A stretch of 64,000 nucleotides of DNA from Brevibacillus borstelensis (GTDB taxonomy: Bacteria > Bacillota > Bacilli > Brevibacillales > Brevibacillaceae): the NCBI RefSeq assembly GCF_003710865.1, contig NZ_RHHO01000001.1, forward strand, positions 124,001 to 188,000, given 5' to 3'. The notes beneath the pieces are model-generated. The model was not told where the DNA came from. It made no database searches and worked only from the letters and a program-made list of their open reading frames with translations. Position 1 is the stretch's first letter. The number at the start of each line of letters is the position of its first letter. Of this stretch, positions 1-8,175 are shown piece after piece. The position numbers and the translations under genes are program-made.

Positions 1-366
1 TACATAGAACACTTTGGATTTGAGAAGGTCTTCGAGGCGGATTGGTATGTAAGCTTGAAAATGTCCGGCAATGACATCCCATTCGAGTTGGCAATTCTCG
101 ACGCAGCTCATCCGACCATTCCCGACGAGTATAGAAAGAAAGTAAAAGGGTTAATCCTTAACTTTGAAGTTGACGACGTTGATGCCGAATACGAACGTCT
201 GATACGGGGAGCCAAGCTTCCCCTCGAGCTTGAGATCCGAAGCGAGGATTTTGGACAGCGGCATTTCATTACTTCCGACCCCAACGGAGTCTTGATCGAT
301 GTCATAACCGTCATTCCTCCGACAGGTGATTTCAACAGCCAATATGTCGAAGAAATCTGGAAATAA
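1..366 (+). CDS. VOC/glyoxalase-fold protein (5' end outside window)
   Basis: The frame is open from base 1, reading [20 protein letters not shown] and onward to a TAA at 364, so only the C-terminal ~121 residues are seen. The text resembles the vicinal-oxygen-chelate (glyoxalase/bleomycin-resistance) superfamily: '[16 protein letters not shown]', then '[18 protein letters not shown]', then a closing '[19 protein letters not shown]' in which the last metal-ligand strand usually lies. Such proteins are small cytosolic dioxygenase, lyase or resistance proteins, and the substrate cannot be read from sequence. The internal TTG at 55 is not a credible start because homologous text continues upstream. 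The broken alkylation-repair gene follows within a few bases. Confidence 0.75.
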   Translation, partial: YIEHFGFEKVFEADWYVSLKMSGNDIPFELAILDAAHPTIPDEYRKKVKGLILNFEVDDVDAEYERLIRGAKLPLELEIRSEDFGQRHFITSDPNGVLIDVITVIPPTGDFNSQYVEEIWK

Positions 367-369
367 GGG

Positions 370-914
370 GCCGCCAACATTGGGAGTGAGCAGGGAATGT
401 TCACTGAAGGTTACTTCCTGATGCCTGTCGCCAATTTCGTGGAACCATATGGGGTGAGCATTTCCAGATTTCAATGGACGCCTTGTATGAAATTACAAAA
501 CGCCATACCGCGGAATATGCAATCCGCCCTTATCTCTACTGCTATCCGGAGAAATGTATGGAGACACTTAAAACCTGGTCGTACGATCCCAATTTTCATG
601 TGCGTCGTTTGGTCAGTGAAGAAACTCGACCTCGTCTTCCTTGGGCGAAGCGGATGAACGCACTCGGCGGAGATCCCTTGCGAAATCTTGACTTGCTTGA
701 GCCTTTGTTGAATGACGGTTTGGGCTATGTCAGACGGTCTGTGGCCAATCATGTGAATGATTTGACGAAGGATTACAAACGGGTCACTATAACATGGATA
801 GCCGATAAGCTGTGCAGGGGGTGGGAACATGGTCCGAGCGTGGTCCGTCATGCATTAAGGTCGCAAGTGAAGTCCGGAGATCCGGATGCGTTGGCAATAA
901 TAAAGGAACTGTAG
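370..914 (+). pseudogene. Broken AlkC-like DNA alkylation repair gene (HEAT-repeat)
   Basis: Two adjacent frames together read as one protein. Frame 1 gives 'GYFLMPVANFVEPYG' (to about 453) and frame 3 continues 'EHFQISMDALYEITKR', then 'HVRRLVSEETRPRLPWAKR' and 'YVRRSVANHVNDLTKDYK', ending at TAG/914. These phrases are typical of the AlkC/AlkD-like HEAT-repeat DNA glycosylases that remove alkylated purines. The break lies at the GGGG run near 451-454. The N-terminal part of the family is also missing, since the preceding VOC gene stops at 366. The C-terminal 146-codon piece from ATG 474 could still be translated but lacks the first repeats. It is most likely a decayed gene. A sequencing error could explain the shift but not the missing 5' part. 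Confidence 0.7.
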
Positions 915-959
915 TAATCTTGGGAGCATATGTGCTGATGAATGGAGAAGTTGTTTAAC

Positions 960-1571
960 ATGAGGAGAAGCAAAGCGGAGACAACGGAAACGATACGTAA
1001 ATTGATCGAAATCGCCAGAACCCATTTTACCGAGTATGGTTATGCGAATACGGTATTGGAATCGATTGTCCATGAAGCGAAACTAACGCGAGGCGCGGTT
1101 TATCATCATTTTCGCAGCAAGAAGGAATTGTTTCGAGCCGTATTGGAAGATGTCCAACGAGAAGTTGCCAAGAGAGTGGAAGCGGAAGCCTCGACGAGCG
1201 AAGATCCATGGCAGCAGCTCTACTTAGGTTGCCGGGCATTCATTATGGCTGCTGTTGAAGAGAGCAATAGGCGAATCATGTTGGTAGACGGTCCGGCGGT
1301 TCTCGGTTGGGAAACCTGGAGGGAAATGGACCAGAACCACTCCATGCGTTTATTGAGAGAGCAGCTTGCTATCATGCAGAAACAAGGACATTTTCGAATG
1401 ATTCCCCTCGATGTCCTGACCCATTTTATTTCGGGCGGTTTGAATGAAGCGGCCCTCTGGCTTGCCAATGAATCCGCGCAGCCGAAAGCTTTGGATGAAA
1501 CAATGGAGGTTCTTTCTGTTTTCTTGGAAGGATTCAAGCAAAATACAATTCACTCCCCCGGTGCGACGTGA
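960..1571 (+). CDS. TetR/AcrR-family transcriptional regulator
   Basis: A repressor of about 203 residues. Residues ~10-55 form the TetR helix-turn-helix: 'IARTHFTEYGYANTVLESI', then 'LTRGAVYHHFRSKKELFRAVL'. The rest is an all-helical ligand/dimer domain with 'MLVDGPAVLGWETWREMDQ', a pattern common in the TetR C-terminal group. ATG 960 is preferred over ATG 942 because GGAGAAG (944-950) sits nine bases upstream, whereas 942 has only a distant GGGAG. Target genes are not obvious: the upstream gene is the broken repair gene and the downstream gene lies ~370 bases away behind its own ribosome site. Its ligand is unknown. Confidence 0.85.
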   Translation: MRRSKAETTETIRKLIEIARTHFTEYGYANTVLESIVHEAKLTRGAVYHHFRSKKELFRAVLEDVQREVAKRVEAEASTSEDPWQQLYLGCRAFIMAAVEESNRRIMLVDGPAVLGWETWREMDQNHSMRLLREQLAIMQKQGHFRMIPLDVLTHFISGGLNEAALWLANESAQPKALDETMEVLSVFLEGFKQNTIHSPGAT

Positions 1572-1944
1572 ACCAGCTTATGGTAGTGAAATTGGTGAGC
1601 GGGAGATCGCATCGCTGGCAACGATACGGTTTAGGGTTAGATTCTCCCTTGTCTCACCACACAGACCAAAGATATAGGTAATTTCCCAATATTTACGTAC
1701 ACAAGTCATGTGGGGAGTGTGGCGCTACTATTTTGATGTTCTATTGCCCAAACCTAAACGAAAACATCTTTACTAGAATCAGGCTATTTTATTGGACAGG
1801 ACGCTTCAATTGTGTTGTTTACTATGCGTCAGGAATGATTCATAACAAGTTCTACCGGTGCGAGCCCCTTCCAACCATTGGAAGGGTTTTTGTCTTTAAA
1901 ATGGAATAATAGTCCAAGTCAAGCCGATTGAACGGAGGAGTACA
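1572..1944. other. Gene-free stretch with a terminator
   Basis: No convincing coding frame. Apart from the hairpin at 1866-1891 and the ribosome site (CGGAGGAG, 1933-1940) of the next gene, I see no repeat or RNA motif here. Confidence 0.5.
1866..1891 (+). terminator. Rho-independent terminator
   Basis: A perfect 9-bp stem CCCTTCCAA / TTGGAAGGG with a 3-base loop is followed by TTTTTG. It lies between the TetR gene and the hypothetical gene at 1945, so it would end transcripts from the left. Confidence 0.8.
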
Positions 1945-2940
1945 ATGGGACACCGAGCGAATCTGATCATTGTGAGAAATCATTCATACGAGTTGTATTA
2001 CAGCCACTGGTGTGCAAACACCTTGCCCAAAAATATATTTTGGGGAGAACAATACGCTATCAAATTTATCGAAATGCAGACGAAGGTAGATGAGTCTGGA
2101 TGGTTGAATGATGCTTGGGCTGAAGGCGGAGCCATTCTTGATGCAGATAAAAAAAAGGTAATGTTCTATGGGGGCGAAGATATACGCTACAACATTCCGC
2201 TAAGAGATCTCTATGTAAAACTTATGGGATACATTTGGGAGGGGTGGGAAATCAAATGGGCTTACGAAGGTATTGTAGACCTGGCAGCCTACGTAGGTTA
2301 CCCAAAGGAAAAAGTGCTAACGGGTCGTAAAAACGATTGCGCTCATACGAGCTTAGCTCCTCCGGAGGAGAAAGACTGGGTTGATACAGTGGCAAGCGTA
2401 AAGTTTTCTCCAAACGAAATGCTACTGTTTCCATTATGGGGAGGGATCGATAATTATTTGCCATATGGACCTGATTTGGTAAATCGAATAGATAAAGCCT
2501 ATGGGTATCCACGTATATCTTTAAGTGAATGGTCCCATGATTTTCCGATCGGAGGCTTCCATATTGATATGGAACGGAGAAGATTGGAATTTTGGCATGC
2601 AAATGTAATCCCAAACATCTCCCAACAACTTCAAGAGAAATGGTCTGATTGGGAGGTTGTCAATCATTATGGAGATTACGAATCGCAATGCAGGTGTACA
2701 GACGGGCTGTTGCAGTTCCAGGATATGAGCCACCATCACTTGCTGGAGACCTTGAAGACTCAACTGCTGAAAGAATCATCGAATCCAGTGGATTCATTAG
2801 CTCTCTTCGTTCAAAAAGAGGCAGAGGCAGGAAAAAAGGTAGAAGTAAACCCTTACGCTTTGAAGCATGACACATACGAGCTGTCCAGGAATGTGAAAGA
2901 ACAAATACTAGACGAAGCTATGGAGAAGCTACAATTCTAG
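1945..2940 (+). CDS. Hypothetical protein, 331 aa
   Basis: An open frame starting 'MGHRANLIIVRNHSYELYYS' with CGGAGGAG four bases upstream of the ATG. It has no signal peptide or membrane segment. It is rich in Trp and Tyr, with text such as 'YYSHWCANTLPKNIFWGEQ' and 'GWEIKWAYEGIVDLAAYVG'. I recognise no catalytic motif or named family; the N-terminal 'GHRANLI' style occurs in uncharacterised Bacillales proteins. It stands alone between two terminators, so it is probably a monocistronic gene. Confidence 0.75.
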   Translation: MGHRANLIIVRNHSYELYYSHWCANTLPKNIFWGEQYAIKFIEMQTKVDESGWLNDAWAEGGAILDADKKKVMFYGGEDIRYNIPLRDLYVKLMGYIWEGWEIKWAYEGIVDLAAYVGYPKEKVLTGRKNDCAHTSLAPPEEKDWVDTVASVKFSPNEMLLFPLWGGIDNYLPYGPDLVNRIDKAYGYPRISLSEWSHDFPIGGFHIDMERRRLEFWHANVIPNISQQLQEKWSDWEVVNHYGDYESQCRCTDGLLQFQDMSHHHLLETLKTQLLKESSNPVDSLALFVQKEAEAGKKVEVNPYALKHDTYELSRNVKEQILDEAMEKLQF

Positions 2941-3088
2941 TACACGGAGCCCTCCCGACAGAGTGTATTGCTGAATGATCGGGTCGACAAATGGGATAAC
3001 TGAGAGGTTTACACTACAGCAGGGGAGAAAGCGGGGGAACTGCTGGTCTGAAAGGCAGCCGAAAGTCCCTCGAAAGAAATTATGCTTC

Positions 3089-3124
3089 AAAAAAACTGCC
3101 CGACCAAAAGCGGGCAGTTTTGAC
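3089..3124. terminator. Bidirectional terminator between convergent genes
   Basis: An 11-bp stem AAAACTGCCCG (3092-3102) / CGGGCAGTTTT (3111-3121) is flanked by an A run on the left and a T run on the right, so it can act on both strands. It separates the plus-strand gene ending at 2940 from the minus-strand gene ending at 3126. Confidence 0.8.
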
Positions 3125-3125
3125 A

Positions 3126-4007
3126 TCAAGCAATGGATGTGATCGGATGTTTAACGTATGGGGGGTAGATGTTACCCTCATTTGCTCTTACAAATAAACC
3201 GCCATCATAGATCTCGCTTTTTACTTCGATCCCCTCATAGTCAGGAGTGAAATGGAACGTTACTTTTTCCGTATCGCTGCCTGCAATCTTGGTCAAAATA
3301 TCGTGAATGTTGACTTCCTTCGTGCTAATGACATCGAAAAGATCGAGGTAATTGTTTTCCTTTTTATAGATCGCAAGAACGTCCTCGTTTTCCAAGTAAT
3401 ACAGATCGTCGCCAAATACGTTCAGGCAATAAAACATGAAGATTCCTTGAGCGCCATCCGTTCCAAAACGCTGAGAAACAGGCAGCCTTTCTGAAGCAAG
3501 CCTGTAAATGAAACGAAGATCAGCTTCATCCTTTACAGTAAGCTTTCGAATGCCTGTATCCGCACTAGGGCTCGGACTTGGCGTAAAATCCATCGAAAAG
3601 AGATGCTCTTCTGCCGGTTTGAATCCAAACCGGGGATAAAAATCGAGAACCGTTTTGTTCGCAAAAAGGTACATGAAATCATACTGATTTTCATATTCCT
3701 CTAAAACCTTGTTCATCAACCTTGCAGACAGTCCCTGTTTTCGATATTCCGGATGAGTCATGACCGTTCCGATTTGTATCGCTTTTTTCTTCTCGCCATC
3801 CATAATGAGCGAAAGCAGGTTAACAGAAACATTTGCGACAACGGTTTCTCCCTCAACAAATGAAAAGGGTATGTACCGTTCATTCCAAAACCCTTTTTGA
3901 TACCACGTTTCAAATTGGATGCCAAAAGTGCTGGCAGCAAGTTCGGATAAACTCCTTCGAAGTGCCTCGTTGGTTTTATAATTCTTCATAAATGCAAGTT
4001 CACGCAT
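3126..4007 (-). CDS. GNAT-family acetyltransferase (two-domain, Eis-like size)
   Basis: A 293-residue protein. The N-terminal half is a GNAT fold with the acetyl-CoA loop in 'IGTVMTHPEYRKQGLSARLM' (~residues 82-101), followed by 'FYPRFGFKPAEEH'. The C-terminal half (~150-293) lacks the GNAT signature but has similar strand spacing, as in two-domain GNAT/SCP-like proteins. These enzymes transfer an acetyl group from acetyl-CoA to an amine. The substrate is unknown. The start is supported by CAGGGGG upstream of the ATG. It is a single gene, convergent with the hypothetical gene on its 3' side. Confidence 0.8.
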   Translation of the reverse strand: MRELAFMKNYKTNEALRRSLSELAASTFGIQFETWYQKGFWNERYIPFSFVEGETVVANVSVNLLSLIMDGEKKKAIQIGTVMTHPEYRKQGLSARLMNKVLEEYENQYDFMYLFANKTVLDFYPRFGFKPAEEHLFSMDFTPSPSPSADTGIRKLTVKDEADLRFIYRLASERLPVSQRFGTDGAQGIFMFYCLNVFGDDLYYLENEDVLAIYKKENNYLDLFDVISTKEVNIHDILTKIAGSDTEKVTFHFTPDYEGIEVKSEIYDGGLFVRANEGNIYPPYVKHPITSIA

Positions 4008-4302
4008 TCCAGTTGCCCCCTGAATTAAAAAATTGAGGATAAACAGGCAGTTCGAGCAAGCTTCTCTCCTAGCTTACCACTGTCACACCTCGCCGGCTTA
4101 TGAAGATTGACGATTACTTGCGTGGAATATAGCGTATTGCAGCAAAAAGGAAAAGGGAAAAAGTGGAGAGTGAGCGAAAGTAACATTATCCCAATCAGCC
4201 ATTTCACCGTAATTCTCGGGATGATCTTAGGCAATTGCGAAAAGCCTGCTGTTTCAATACTTGTAGCACGATACCAACGACGCCGAAAGGGAAGGATCAC
4301 GT

Positions 4303-4875
4303 ATGGATACGAATGCCGTTTTCGATGAGTTTCCGATCATAAAATCCGACCGTTTCATCCTGAAAAAGATTGATGCCAATCATCTGGAGGATGTATTTGA
4401 GATTTACAGCAATGACAAGGTGTTTGAATATTGCGGAATCATCCCGAAGCACAATAAAGAGACGGTGAAGTCGATGATCGGGCATTTTGAGAGGGACTTC
4501 AATAAAAAGTCCCGAGTAAAATGGGGCATATTCACTCATGTTGAAAGCGACAAACTGGTTGGCATCATCGAAGCATTCGATTTTAACCAGAAGGTGAATA
4601 TGGTGACGATCGGGTACTTTTTGGCGGAAGCGCACTGGGGGAAAGGGATTGCTACAGAGGCTGTGAAAGCATTGGTACGATTTCTGTTTCATGAAGTGAA
4701 CGTAAACCGAATACAGGCCGAAGTCATGCCTCCAAACGAAATTTCAAAGAAGGTATTGATAAAGAATGGGTTTGTCAAAGAAGGCACACTGCGACAAGCA
4801 ACCGTATGGTCGGGGAAGGGCGTAGTTGACCTGGAGATCTACAGCATTCTAAAAAATGAGTATAAAAATGAATAA
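4303..4875 (+). CDS. GNAT-family acetyltransferase, RimJ/RimL type
   Basis: A 190-residue protein with the typical RimJ/RimL order: 'IIKSDRFILKKIDANHLEDV' at the N-terminus, then the acetyl-CoA site 'HWGKGIATEAVKALVRFLF', then 'NRIQAEVMPPNEISKKVLIK' and 'GFVKEGTLRQ'. This group acetylates N-terminal residues of ribosomal or other proteins, or antibiotics. GGGAAGG lies upstream of the ATG. It is convergent with the truncated acetyltransferase frame at its 3' end. Which substrate it uses cannot be said. Confidence 0.85.
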   Translation: MDTNAVFDEFPIIKSDRFILKKIDANHLEDVFEIYSNDKVFEYCGIIPKHNKETVKSMIGHFERDFNKKSRVKWGIFTHVESDKLVGIIEAFDFNQKVNMVTIGYFLAEAHWGKGIATEAVKALVRFLFHEVNVNRIQAEVMPPNEISKKVLIKNGFVKEGTLRQATVWSGKGVVDLEIYSILKNEYKNE

Positions 4876-5222
4876 AACAAAAGGGTTTGATATGTATTTG
4901 ACACAAAAAAACGGAAAGCGGGGAAAAAAGGGCGCGTACCAATTCCCTTCCCGTGCTGATCAGGGGCGACGAACAGCATCTCGAATTTCGGCCCATTCAG
5001 TCCAATAAATCCGGTTGGTTCTTGAAGCTCGTTTACTGCCACCCAGACCTCAAGTTCTTTCATTGCTTCGTTTTGAACGATGTTTTTGTAAAACTGAATA
5101 TCTTCTTCCGTCAGGAAAGTGTGGGTGCGAACTACAGCCCGGTACCAAATATCTACCAATCTTTCATGATCTTTTTCTTGGCAACCGGCAATTTCACCCT
5201 CCCATAATATGCTGACAAACAA
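4839..5222 (-). pseudogene. C-terminally truncated GNAT acetyltransferase
   Basis: Residues ~15-93 read as a clean GNAT: 'ERLVDIWYRAVVRTHTFLTE', then 'PTGFIGLNGPKFEMLFVAPD' and 'QHGKGIGTR'. After 'GKGIG' (near base 4940), where the rest of the acetyl-CoA fold should follow, the frame turns into Phe/Tyr-rich text and runs into the end of the convergent gene at 4875. The last third of the domain (the 'N..A..FY...GF' part) is therefore missing. The start is also unclear: GGGAGGG lies inside the frame just before a possible ATT. It looks like the remnant left by a deletion. Confidence 0.65.
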
Positions 5223-5224
5223 AT

Positions 5225-5262
5225 CAGCCTCTTCAAACGAGAAGAGGCTGAATCCTTTTTTC
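5225..5262. terminator. Hairpin terminator
   Basis: A 10-bp stem CAGCCTCTTC (5225-5234) / GAAGAGGCTG (5241-5250) is followed on the plus strand by AATCCTTTTTTCC. On the minus strand a weaker T-rich run (ATTTGTTTGTC) follows, so it could also end the serine hydrolase transcript. Confidence 0.65.
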
Positions 5263-5374
5263 CTTCCATCGTATTTCCTTCACATTGCACATCTTGCGAG
5301 TAGCGAAGCGGCATAAATTCAACGTTCAGATTGTTTGTCTCAAAATGCTTGAACTGTTATACGAAAAGATAATC

Positions 5375-6814
5375 CTACTCGTCTTTGAACAATTCAACAA
5401 TCTCCCGGAAGACCGTAATCTCTTCTCCCAAATCCTCTTCGGAAGAATTCACGCTAGTCTTCACGATAATCATATTTTCATTCTGGTTGACGTAAATATT
5501 TTGTCCATAAATGCCGTTGGCCAAAATTTCCTTATTGTCCGGGTCGGGGCTTGGCGGAATCCACCATTGATACTTGTAGAATGGGAAGCCTTCACTGCCG
5601 ATATACGTTTCTTTTACCCAATCCTCGGAGATGATCTGTTTTCCGTTCCAGTTGCCGTTATTCAAGTACAGCCGGCCAAACTTGGCGTAATCCCGCAGGG
5701 AGGCATTCAGATAGGCAAACGTCATGTCATCGCCGTGCAGGTCGGTGTTCCAGTATGCGGAGTGTTCCATGCCGAGCGGCTTCCAGATTTTTTCCTCCAG
5801 ATATTTGGATGGCTGCTTGCCTGTTGTTTTCTTGATGAGCATGCCAAGCACTTGCGTATCGGACCCTTTGTAGGTAAAGGTGCCGGGGGATGCGTCCGAA
5901 GGCAGGGTCGTCATCATCTCATTGAAGGATTCCTTCTCCACAAATAGTCGATTGTACCATTCGGTGATAAAAGGCTCTTCATAGACCGGATATTTGACGC
6001 CGGAAGCCATGTTGAGAATATCCTTGATCGATACGCCGTCATAACCGGAATCCTTCAGCTCCGGAAGATAATCCGTGATGGGATCATCGACGCTGTTTAT
6101 GTAGCCTTCGTCAATGGCGATGCCGACCAGTGCAGAGGTAAACGACTTGGACATGGACCAGGATGTATTCAATGTTTTCTGGCTATTTCCGTGGTAATAT
6201 CGCTCGGTAACGATTTTATCGTCTTTGATGACAAGCAGGCCGGTTGTTACCGTTCGCTTCAGCAGATCTTCAAATTTGTGCTGCTGCTTGTTGTAGGTAT
6301 AGGTGAAATTGGGCAAATCGCGGAGCTTCTTTTTGAACGTAAAGGTGTTCTTCTTATCGTTTTTGATCTTGTGGCTGGGAAAAATTTTATTCATGGATCG
6401 GAAGTTATTAATGATTTTATCTTTGTCAAAAAGTGTTAAAAATTTGGTGTGATCATACTTGGAACGAACGGAAGACTCGTTATCCTCTTCGATAACAGAA
6501 TCTTCGAGATTGCCCTCTTCGGTAACAGAATCGTCGAGGCTGCCGTCCTCGGTAACGGAATCTCCGACGCCATCTTCTTCGGTAACGGAATCTTCCAGGC
6601 TGTCTTCTTCAGTAACGGAATCTCCGAGACTATCTTCTGCGGTATCAGAATCTCCGACACGATCATCCTCTTGGTCGAGGTCTTGTCCGATCTGAGAATC
6701 AGGATTAGGTGTTTGTGCAGATGCATGCGATGGCAAAAGAAAAGAGTGAGTGGTGAGTACACCTACCAACAAGGCGCTGACTGCCAGTGGCAACAACTTC
6801 TTTTTCTTGGACAT
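5375..6814 (-). CDS. Secreted serine hydrolase of the beta-lactamase (class C/PBP4*) family
   Basis: About 479 residues. It begins 'MSKKKKLLPLAVSALLVGVL' and continues to 'SHASAQ', a clear signal peptide, preceded by AAGGAGTG; an upstream in-frame ATG at 6853 has no ribosome site. An acidic 10-residue repeat tract follows (residues ~50-115). Then comes a beta-lactamase-like domain with the Ser-x-x-Lys motif in 'TSWSMSKSFTSALVGIAID', and 'GTFTYKGSDTQVLGMLIKK', where a Tyr-x-Asn/Ser motif is expected. Such enzymes are esterases, DD-peptidases or 6-aminohexanoate-dimer-hydrolase relatives acting outside the cell. The acidic tract is probably a spacer. It appears monocistronic. Confidence 0.85.
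   Translation of the reverse strand: MSKKKKLLPLAVSALLVGVLTTHSFLLPSHASAQTPNPDSQIGQDLDQEDDRVGDSDTAEDSLGDSVTEEDSLEDSVTEEDGVGDSVTEDGSLDDSVTEEGNLEDSVIEEDNESSVRSKYDHTKFLTLFDKDKIINNFRSMNKIFPSHKIKNDKKNTFTFKKKLRDLPNFTYTYNKQQHKFEDLLKRTVTTGLLVIKDDKIVTERYYHGNSQKTLNTSWSMSKSFTSALVGIAIDEGYINSVDDPITDYLPELKDSGYDGVSIKDILNMASGVKYPVYEEPFITEWYNRLFVEKESFNEMMTTLPSDASPGTFTYKGSDTQVLGMLIKKTTGKQPSKYLEEKIWKPLGMEHSAYWNTDLHGDDMTFAYLNASLRDYAKFGRLYLNNGNWNGKQIISEDWVKETYIGSEGFPFYKYQWWIPPSPDPDNKEILANGIYGQNIYVNQNENMIIVKTSVNSSEEDLGEEITVFREIVELFKDE
6473..6670 (-). repeat. 30-bp tandem repeat coding a 10-residue acidic unit
   Basis: About six direct copies with an exact 30-bp period (units start near 6483, 6513, 6543, 6573, 6603 and 6633) encode degenerate units like SVTEEDSLED. 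It lies between the signal peptide and the catalytic domain of the serine hydrolase and is a candidate variable-number repeat. Confidence 0.85.
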
Positions 6815-7012
6815 GAATAGAAAACACTCCTTTTTATTTTGTAACAACATCACAAATATGTATATATATTACATTGCAATTCCGGTAAGAACAACAATTT
6901 ATTTGAAAATATAAAAACTTTTAAAAAATTCTTTAAAAAACCGTTAGACTTCTGGCCACTGGAGTGTTCTTGAAATAGAGTGGAAACTCTTGCTTCTTGA
7001 GATAGTTGCATG

Positions 7013-7057
7013 AAAAAAAGCGACCGCCAAGAAGCATAGAGGACATTTCTTGGCGGT
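7013..7057 (-). terminator. Rho-independent terminator of the membrane-protein gene
   Basis: An 11-bp stem ACCGCCAAGAA / TTCTTGGCGGT spans 7023-7057. On the minus strand it is followed by CGCTTTTTTTC (the A run at 7013-7019). It lies just past the stop of the gene at 7087. Confidence 0.8.
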
Positions 7058-7086
7058 TGTTTCTGTTTGGAGTATGGAATGTGTGT

Positions 7087-7737
7087 TCATAACAGGCCAC
7101 GAGACTTCTCGCTTTTCGGAAATACGGTATACGACAGAGCGAATATGCTGTCGATGACAAAAATCAAGGTCCAAATCCTGCTGAGGTTATTGACTGTCGG
7201 ATTGGCAAAAGGCAGGAGGCCTTCCTTGGCTGAGAAAAATTCACGGAAAAAATCGCCCATACTTGTTATTTCGTAGAACCGTGAGGACAGCCCGAACAAA
7301 AAATAGAAAACCAGGTGGGCTATTGCATAGACAGAGAAGTGAATGTAAAAATGTTTCCGTTCTTTTTGGGCGTGTTCCCTTCCCACCAGCTTCTTCGGCG
7401 GTTCGATATTGGGAGCAGGCAGTCCCTTCCACTTGGCAACATAGATTTGGATATAGTAATCAAGCTTTTTGAAGTCGCTTTTTCCATACGTGATGGCATA
7501 TACAAAAACAACCAGCACAACGATTTGATAACTGGAAAACTGCCCTGTATGCAAGTAGTCAAAAAAACCTAAAGAAGCGATCCATAGGTCATTGACGATA
7601 AACAGCAGAAAAAAAACAAAGCTGAGAGTTTTTTTGCCGAACCAATATCTGGCGATCAAGAACGTAATGATGGAAACCCAAAAGATGACTTCCGCGACAA
7701 TAAGGAAAGCCCATTTATGCGTTAAAATATAATCCAT
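7087..7737 (-). CDS. Integral membrane protein of unknown function
   Basis: About 216 residues from 'MDYILTHKWAFLIVAEVIFW', chosen because AAAGGAGGCAG precedes this ATG by three bases; a longer frame upstream lacks a site. Four to five hydrophobic segments are visible: 'WAFLIVAEVIFWVSIITFLI', 'LSFVFFLLFIVNDLWIASLG', 'SYQIVVLVVFVYAITYG', 'YIHFSVYAIAHLVFYFLFGL' and 'IWTLIFVIDSIFALSYTVF'. A basic cytosolic loop with 'GREHAQKERKHFYIH' lies between them. I do not recognise a named family. It is alone in its transcription unit and its terminator follows directly. Confidence 0.75.
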   Translation of the reverse strand: MDYILTHKWAFLIVAEVIFWVSIITFLIARYWFGKKTLSFVFFLLFIVNDLWIASLGFFDYLHTGQFSSYQIVVLVVFVYAITYGKSDFKKLDYYIQIYVAKWKGLPAPNIEPPKKLVGREHAQKERKHFYIHFSVYAIAHLVFYFLFGLSSRFYEITSMGDFFREFFSAKEGLLPFANPTVNNLSRIWTLIFVIDSIFALSYTVFPKSEKSRGLL

Positions 7738-8175
7738 TTGCTGCCTCCTTTTAAAAAAAGTGTGCGAGTACATGCTGTGTTTATTCAACATGCTGATATA
7801 ACCAGGTAAACAATCCCTCCCATCCTTTTTTCCCTGAACATAGATGAACTTGCCAGGAAGGCACTGTTCCTTTTTTCAAGGAATGGAGCAATCCTTTCGC
7901 CATTCCCTACTGAATTGTATGTGGCCGGACTTTTTGCAGTAATCATTGGCTGTTGCTCACGATTTATATACTGAGAGTATACACCACATGGTGCTTTTAT
8001 CAAGAAAATAATGTAAAAATAGGGATTTAGATACTTTGTATGCTCCCAGCTATGGGATGAATGAATTACTTCCCTTGCAATCGTTGGGTTGTGAATTGTT
8101 GCGGGATTTACGGATGTCTGAGAAAACCTCCCTTTGTATGATAGGTGTAAATTGTTGGAATAAAGGGGACTCATC
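7738..8175. other. Upstream region of the biosynthetic operon
   Basis: 438 bases without a gene, lying between the divergent membrane-protein gene and the ketosynthase gene. It holds a hairpin GGAATGG/CCATTCC (about 7879-7905) and the palindrome listed separately. TATGAT-like and TTGCAA-like boxes occur near 8080-8145, but I cannot choose one promoter with confidence. The operon promoter must lie here or inside 8050-8165. Confidence 0.4.
7967..7981. promoter_or_regulatory. Palindrome, possible operator
   Basis: A perfect inverted repeat TATACT-GAG-AGTATA. Dyads of this type are used by small dimeric regulators. It lies about 195 bases before the ketosynthase start and 230 bases upstream of the divergent gene. 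The binding protein is unknown. Confidence 0.3.

Noticed and set aside
4025-4328. Two short frames between the acetyltransferase genes
   Set aside because: Neither has a ribosome site or recognisable domain, and one runs into the start of the gene at 4303.
5285-5947. A 220-codon plus-strand frame opposite the serine hydrolase
   Set aside because: The minus-strand frame has a signal peptide, SxxK motif and ribosome site; the plus-strand text looks random.
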